DNA from: an archaeon
GTDB lineage: Archaea > Hydrothermarchaeota > Hydrothermarchaeia > JALTZZ01 > JALUTC01
NCBI GenBank assembly: GCA_027051265.1
Contig: JALTZH010000245.1
Location: 1-8,254 of the forward strand
Direction of reading: 5' to 3'
Length of the DNA stretch: 8,254 nucleotides
Numbering within the stretch: position 1 is the first letter of the stretch; the number at the start of each line of letters is the position of its first letter. Below are positions 5,659 through 8,254 of this stretch, piece after piece. The position numbers were made by a program, and so were the translations under genes. The notes below the pieces were generated by a model. That model worked only from the letters and a program-made list of their open reading frames with translations. It was not told the origin of the DNA and searched no databases.

Positions 5659-6135
5659 ATGGGAGATCCAAAAAAACCTAGAAAGTGTTATGACACTCCT
5701 AAAAAACCTTGGGATAAAGAAAGAATAAAACAAGAAGCTATTCTTATGAATAAATACGGGTTAAAAAACAAGAGAGAATTATGGCGTGCACAGACAATAA
5801 TAAGAAATATAAGACATCAAGCTCGAAGCTTACTTGCATTACCTGAAGAAATTAGAGAAAAACAGTTCAAGTTATTGGTAAATCGTGTAAAAAGAATGGG
5901 ATTAATTGATAAAGATGATATTAATATAGATGATATTCTTTCTTTAACCGTAGAGAATTTATTGGATAGAAGATTACAAACAATTGTTTACAAAAAAGGT
6001 TTTGCCAAAACAATAAAACATGCTAGACAATTAATTGTTCATGGTCATATTTGTATTGGAGAACGTCGCGTTACTAAACCCGGTTATCTCGTTGATAAAG
6101 ATGAAGAAGATCTAATTAGATTATGTGAGGATTGA
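5659..6135 (+). CDS. rps4: Small ribosomal subunit protein S4 (uS4)
   Basis: Primary 16S-rRNA-binding protein that nucleates 30S assembly. It has 158 residues, a little shorter than many archaeal S4 proteins. The N-terminal part ([20 protein letters not shown]) is of archaeal/eukaryotic uS4 type. The S4 RNA-binding domain spans about 101-150, with [19 protein letters not shown], then [18 protein letters not shown]. The Shine-Dalgarno AGGTGAT (5649-5655) overlaps the S13 stop codon and sits 3-4 nt before the ATG, so translation is probably coupled to S13. The S11 gene begins 10 nt after its TGA. I see nothing missing from the conserved domain. Confidence 0.97.
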   Translation: MGDPKKPRKCYDTPKKPWDKERIKQEAILMNKYGLKNKRELWRAQTIIRNIRHQARSLLALPEEIREKQFKLLVNRVKRMGLIDKDDINIDDILSLTVENLLDRRLQTIVYKKGFAKTIKHARQLIVHGHICIGERRVTKPGYLVDKDEEDLIRLCED

Positions 6136-6145
6136 GGTGATGAAA

Positions 6146-6553
6146 ATGGTAGAGAAAAAGAAAGAAAAGAAGAAAGAAAGATGGGGCATATGTTATATTT
6201 ATGCAAGTTTTAACAATACAATAATTCACATAACCGATATAACAGGTTCTGAAACGATTACTATATGGAGTGGAGGTAGAGTAGTAAAAGCAGATAGAGA
6301 AGAATCTTCTCCATATGCAGCAATGGTCGCTGCTACAAAAGCTGCAGAGGAAGCATTAGCAAAAGGTATTACAGGTGTACATATAAAAGTTAGAGCTCCA
6401 GGAACACATATAAAAACCCCAGGCCCCGGTGCTTTACCAGCAATTAGAGCTTTAGCTAGAGCTGGATTAAAAATAGGAAGAATAGAGGATGTTACTCCGA
6501 TACCTCATGATTCTATAAGAAGACCAGGTGGAAAAAGAGGTAGAAGGGTATAA
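6146..6553 (+). CDS. rps11: Small ribosomal subunit protein S11 (uS11)
   Basis: S11 forms part of the platform of the 30S subunit and binds helix 45 and the E-site region of 16S rRNA. From the ATG at 6146 it has 135 residues: a Lys/Glu-rich start, [19 protein letters not shown], the [18 protein letters not shown] block, [20 protein letters not shown] and the terminal [20 protein letters not shown] typical of archaeal uS11. Two other in-frame starts exist, a GTG at 6125 and an ATG at 6140, but the strong Shine-Dalgarno GAGGTGA (6134-6140) overlaps both or lies after them, and is correctly spaced only for the ATG at 6146. Its TAA stop overlaps the rpoD ATG by one base (TAATG). Confidence 0.97.
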   Translation: MVEKKKEKKKERWGICYIYASFNNTIIHITDITGSETITIWSGGRVVKADREESSPYAAMVAATKAAEEALAKGITGVHIKVRAPGTHIKTPGPGALPAIRALARAGLKIGRIEDVTPIPHDSIRRPGGKRGRRV

Positions 6554-7344
6554 TGCTGGATAATATAAAGATTCTAGAAAAAAGCAACGATCATTTAATC
6601 TTTATTTTAGATAATATTGATTTATACATTGCTAATTCTATAAGAAGAGCAATTATTGCTGAAATACCAACACTTGCCATCGAAGATGTAATATTCTATG
6701 AGAATTCTTCATCTATTCATGACGAATTTATAGCTTTAAGGTTGGGTTTAATTCCTCTCATTGCAAAGATTGATGAATTTAATTTTAGAGACAAATGTGA
6801 ATGTAATGGTAAGGGATGCAAAAGTTGTACCGCATATTTCAAACTAGAAGCAGAAGGACCAAAGACAGTATATTCACACGATTTAAAAGTAATTGAGGAT
6901 GATAGAGTAATTGTTCCCAAAAATATTCCCATAATAAAACTTGGTAGAAAACAGAGACTCGTACTAGAGGCTGAAGCAATTTTGGGTAGAGGTAAAGATC
7001 ACGCAAAATGGCAAGCTGGAATTGCAGCATACAAATATTATCCTGAGATTAGAATTAATTATGAGAGATGTACGTTATGTAAGAATTGTATAGAAGAATG
7101 TCCACGTAAAGTATTAAAATTAGAGGATGATAAAATAGTACTAAAAGATGTTATCAGATGTAATTTATGTAAAGCATGCGAGGAAGCATGTCCTGAAGAA
7201 GCATTGAATTTAAACGGAAACGAAAAAAAACTCATATTTAAAATAGAGGTTATAAATAAAAGCTATAAGCCTGAGGAGCTATTCATTAAAGCATGTGAAA
7301 TATTAAAAGAAAAAGCTCAAGAATTAAAAAAGAAACTCTATTAA
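6553..7344 (+). CDS. rpoD: DNA-directed RNA polymerase subunit D (Rpo3) with two ferredoxin-like cluster motifs
   Basis: Archaeal counterpart of bacterial alpha and eukaryotic Rpb3; it pairs with subunit L and starts polymerase assembly. In 263 residues it shows the dimerisation region (LYIANSIRRAIIAEIPTLAI, 24-43, and ALRLGLIPLI, 61-70), then a Cys loop C82-x-C84-x4-C89-x2-C92. The insertion domain has two complete CxxCxxCxxxCP motifs: C173/176/179/183 and C203/206/209/213. The C-terminal helix (about 239-263) completes the dimer domain. Two intact motifs suggest two [4Fe-4S] clusters, as known for Methanosarcina; Sulfolobus D keeps only one cluster. The start overlaps the S11 stop (TAATG), so translation is probably coupled. 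In many archaea L18e and L13 genes come next; here a tRNA gene follows after 96 nt. Confidence 0.96.
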   Translation: MLDNIKILEKSNDHLIFILDNIDLYIANSIRRAIIAEIPTLAIEDVIFYENSSSIHDEFIALRLGLIPLIAKIDEFNFRDKCECNGKGCKSCTAYFKLEAEGPKTVYSHDLKVIEDDRVIVPKNIPIIKLGRKQRLVLEAEAILGRGKDHAKWQAGIAAYKYYPEIRINYERCTLCKNCIEECPRKVLKLEDDKIVLKDVIRCNLCKACEEACPEEALNLNGNEKKLIFKIEVINKSYKPEELFIKACEILKEKAQELKKKLY

Positions 7345-7393
7345 ATTTAATATCATAGATCTTTCGCATATCATCCACTAACAATTATTGACT

Positions 7394-7428
7394 ATATTTT
7401 TATTTTGTTAATTATTATTTTATTTATT
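7394..7428 (+). terminator. T-rich tract between rpoD and tRNA-Leu (operon terminator and/or tRNA promoter)
   Basis: After the rpoD stop the sequence becomes a run of T-rich blocks (TATTTTTATTTTG and ATTATTATTTTATTTATTA) ending 12 nt before the tRNA. T-tracts of this type terminate archaeal transcription, so the ribosomal operon probably ends here. The same A/T-rich stretch also occupies the place where a TATA box for the tRNA gene is expected, about 20-30 nt upstream. The two roles cannot be separated by eye. Confidence 0.4.
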
Positions 7429-7440
7429 AGGAACTGTAGT

Positions 7441-7526
7441 GCGGGGGTCGGATAGCCTGGCCAATTCCGCCGGTCTGAGGAACCGGTGGCGAAGAGCCTG
7501 CGTGGGTTCAAATCCCACCCCCCGCA
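7441..7526 (+). tRNA. tRNA-Leu, anticodon GAG
   Basis: This class II tRNA of 86 nt folds completely. The acceptor stem GCGGGGG (7441-7447) pairs with CCCCCGC (7519-7525) over 7 bp, and A7526 is the discriminator. The D arm starts GGAT and contains the invariant A14 and GG. The anticodon stem CCGGT/ACCGG encloses the loop CTGAGGA with anticodon GAG at 7477-7479 (T33 present), reading leucine codons CUC and CUU. A 15-nt variable arm contains GGC/GCC. The T arm is GTGGG-TTCAAAT-CCCAC. There is no intron and no encoded CCA, so CCA is added after transcription. Its high G+C stems in A+T-rich DNA fit a thermophile. The long variable arm and A73 agree with leucine identity in archaea. Confidence 0.97.
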
Positions 7527-7530
7527 CATT

Positions 7531-7604
7531 ATTGTTCAAATTTAATATTAAACAATTGTTTTAATAATAAAATATTTTTAGCAATTACTTTATTTTTAAA
7601 TTTT
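7531..7604 (+). other. A/T-rich spacer after tRNA-Leu: palindromes, T-tracts and likely promoter of the cytochrome gene
   Basis: Immediately after the tRNA lie ATTGTT (7531-7536) and its complement AACAAT (7551-7556), flanking the perfect palindrome TTTAATATTAAA (7541-7552). T-rich tracts follow (7557-7580), suited to end the tRNA transcript. TATA-like stretches near 7570-7578 and 7589-7602 could drive the downstream membrane-protein gene. A weak Shine-Dalgarno-like AGGGAT (7605-7610) precedes its ATG at 7615, which would favour the upstream TATA. All roles are positional inference. Confidence 0.35.
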
Positions 7605-7614
7605 AGGGATTTAT

Positions 7615-8254
7615 ATGATAGATATTGTAATCACATATATAGCTTTAGCTATATTTATTATAGGTATAATATATAAAATATATTCATGGTTAAAATCTCC
7701 AGTACCAGCATCAATAGGAATATATCAAGATTCCACTAGTGTAACAGATGCTATTAAGAATATAATAATTGATGTTATAACTTTTAGACCTATACTCCGA
7801 TTTAAAGGAAATCTAACCCTATGGCTTGGTGCTTGGTTCTTTCACTTAGCTTTAATATTTACACTAACTGGACACTTTGCATTCTTTTCAGGATTCTACG
7901 AAAAATATCCACAAGTTGAAGCTTTAAGACCAATATTCAAAGGTTTCGTTACAGTTGTATTACCAATAACACTCATATATCTCCTAATTAGAAGATTGGT
8001 ACATCCAGATATGAGATATATATCAACGGGAGCAGATTACTTTGCTCTTCTATTATTGCTTGGAATTGCTTTTTCAGGAATTGGGATAACGTATACATTG
8101 CCAGAGGAAGCAAAACTCGAAATAAAGAATTATGTTGTAGGTATATTAACGTTCAATCCTATTGAAATGCCACCATATCCAGTATTTTGGGTTCATTACA
8201 CTCTTGTACTGATCCTTCTGATTTATTTCCCCTTCAGCAAGCTTATGCACTTGT
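7615..8254 (+). CDS. NarI-family membrane cytochrome b subunit, DsrM/HmeC-like (3' end outside window)
   Basis: The first 213 residues of an integral membrane protein; the frame is open to the right edge. It starts with a membrane helix (about 4-22), then a loop and further helices at about 69-92, 110-127, 141-160 and 190-208. Four His fit the two b-haem ligand pairs of NarI-type subunits: H77 and H87 (WFFHLALIFTLTGHF, 10 apart) and H194 and H212 (WVHYTLVLI through FPFSKLMH, 18 apart). These are the same spacings as H56/H66 and H187/H205 of E. coli NarI. The FPFSKLMH motif is the form I associate with DsrM and HmeC, which pass electrons between menaquinone and Hdr-like or DsrK-type partners. 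The ATG at 7615 was chosen because it directly precedes the first helix and follows an AGGGAT. The next gene, unseen, would show which complex it belongs to. Confidence 0.85.
   Translation, partial: MIDIVITYIALAIFIIGIIYKIYSWLKSPVPASIGIYQDSTSVTDAIKNIIIDVITFRPILRFKGNLTLWLGAWFFHLALIFTLTGHFAFFSGFYEKYPQVEALRPIFKGFVTVVLPITLIYLLIRRLVHPDMRYISTGADYFALLLLLGIAFSGIGITYTLPEEAKLEIKNYVVGILTFNPIEMPPYPVFWVHYTLVLILLIYFPFSKLMHL

Noticed and set aside
6134-6148. GGTGATGAAAATG resembling a C box
   Set aside because: It is the Shine-Dalgarno and start region of S11; no matching D box follows.
1-8254. CRISPR arrays, insertion sequences, prophage or integrase genes
   Set aside because: No spaced direct repeats, transposase motifs or terminal inverted repeats of useful length were seen anywhere in the window.

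Overview
The window is archaeal chromosome. Evidence: archaeal-type ribosomal proteins S13, S4 and S11 followed by RNA polymerase subunit D (Rpo3), an archaeal Taw2-type wyosine enzyme, an archaeal Thg1-like protein, a class II HMG-CoA reductase, TATA-like promoters with leaderless starts, and a box H/ACA guide RNA. The DNA is very A+T-rich, except for two short G+C-rich islands, a tRNA gene and the H/ACA RNA gene. That contrast is typical of structured RNA genes in A+T-rich thermophiles, so a thermophile is a reasonable inference. I cannot fix the lineage: class II HMG-CoA reductase recalls Archaeoglobus and Thermoplasma relatives, and the DsrM/HmeC-like gene at the right edge recalls archaea with sulfur or Hdr-type respiration.

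Layout from left to right. Positions 1-275 (+) hold the 3' end of a class II HMG-CoA reductase gene (mevalonate pathway, needed for archaeal lipids). Convergent to it is a minus-strand block read from right to left: H/ACA RNA (3156-3024), taw2 (2909-2145), a PRC-barrel protein (2049-1795), a Thg1-like 3'-5' polymerase (1798-1094, overlapping the PRC gene by 4 nt) and a TatD-like metal-dependent hydrolase (1056-286). Most of this block concerns RNA maturation: pseudouridine guiding, wyosine synthesis and tRNA 5'-end addition or repair. Divergent from the H/ACA RNA is a small HTH plus zinc-ribbon protein (3201-3497). It meets an MgtE-type Mg2+ transporter (4784-3486) tail to tail with a 12-nt overlap.

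A 377-nt divergent spacer (4785-5161) separates mgtE from the operon S13 - S4 - S11 - rpoD (5162-7344). The operon is tightly packed, with Shine-Dalgarno sites or stop/start overlap at internal genes and an apparently leaderless first gene. A tRNA-Leu(GAG) gene follows at 7441-7526. The window ends inside a NarI-family cytochrome b gene (DsrM/HmeC-like) starting at 7615.

The most notable element is the two-hairpin H/ACA guide RNA at about 3024-3156 on the minus strand. Both hairpins have a lower stem, a pseudouridylation pocket, an upper stem, a kink-turn or kink-loop and an ACA box. The pocket of the second hairpin reads the loop of 23S rRNA helix 69 and predicts pseudouridine at the position equivalent to E. 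coli U1915. A naive reading frame for taw2 starts inside this RNA and should be shortened.
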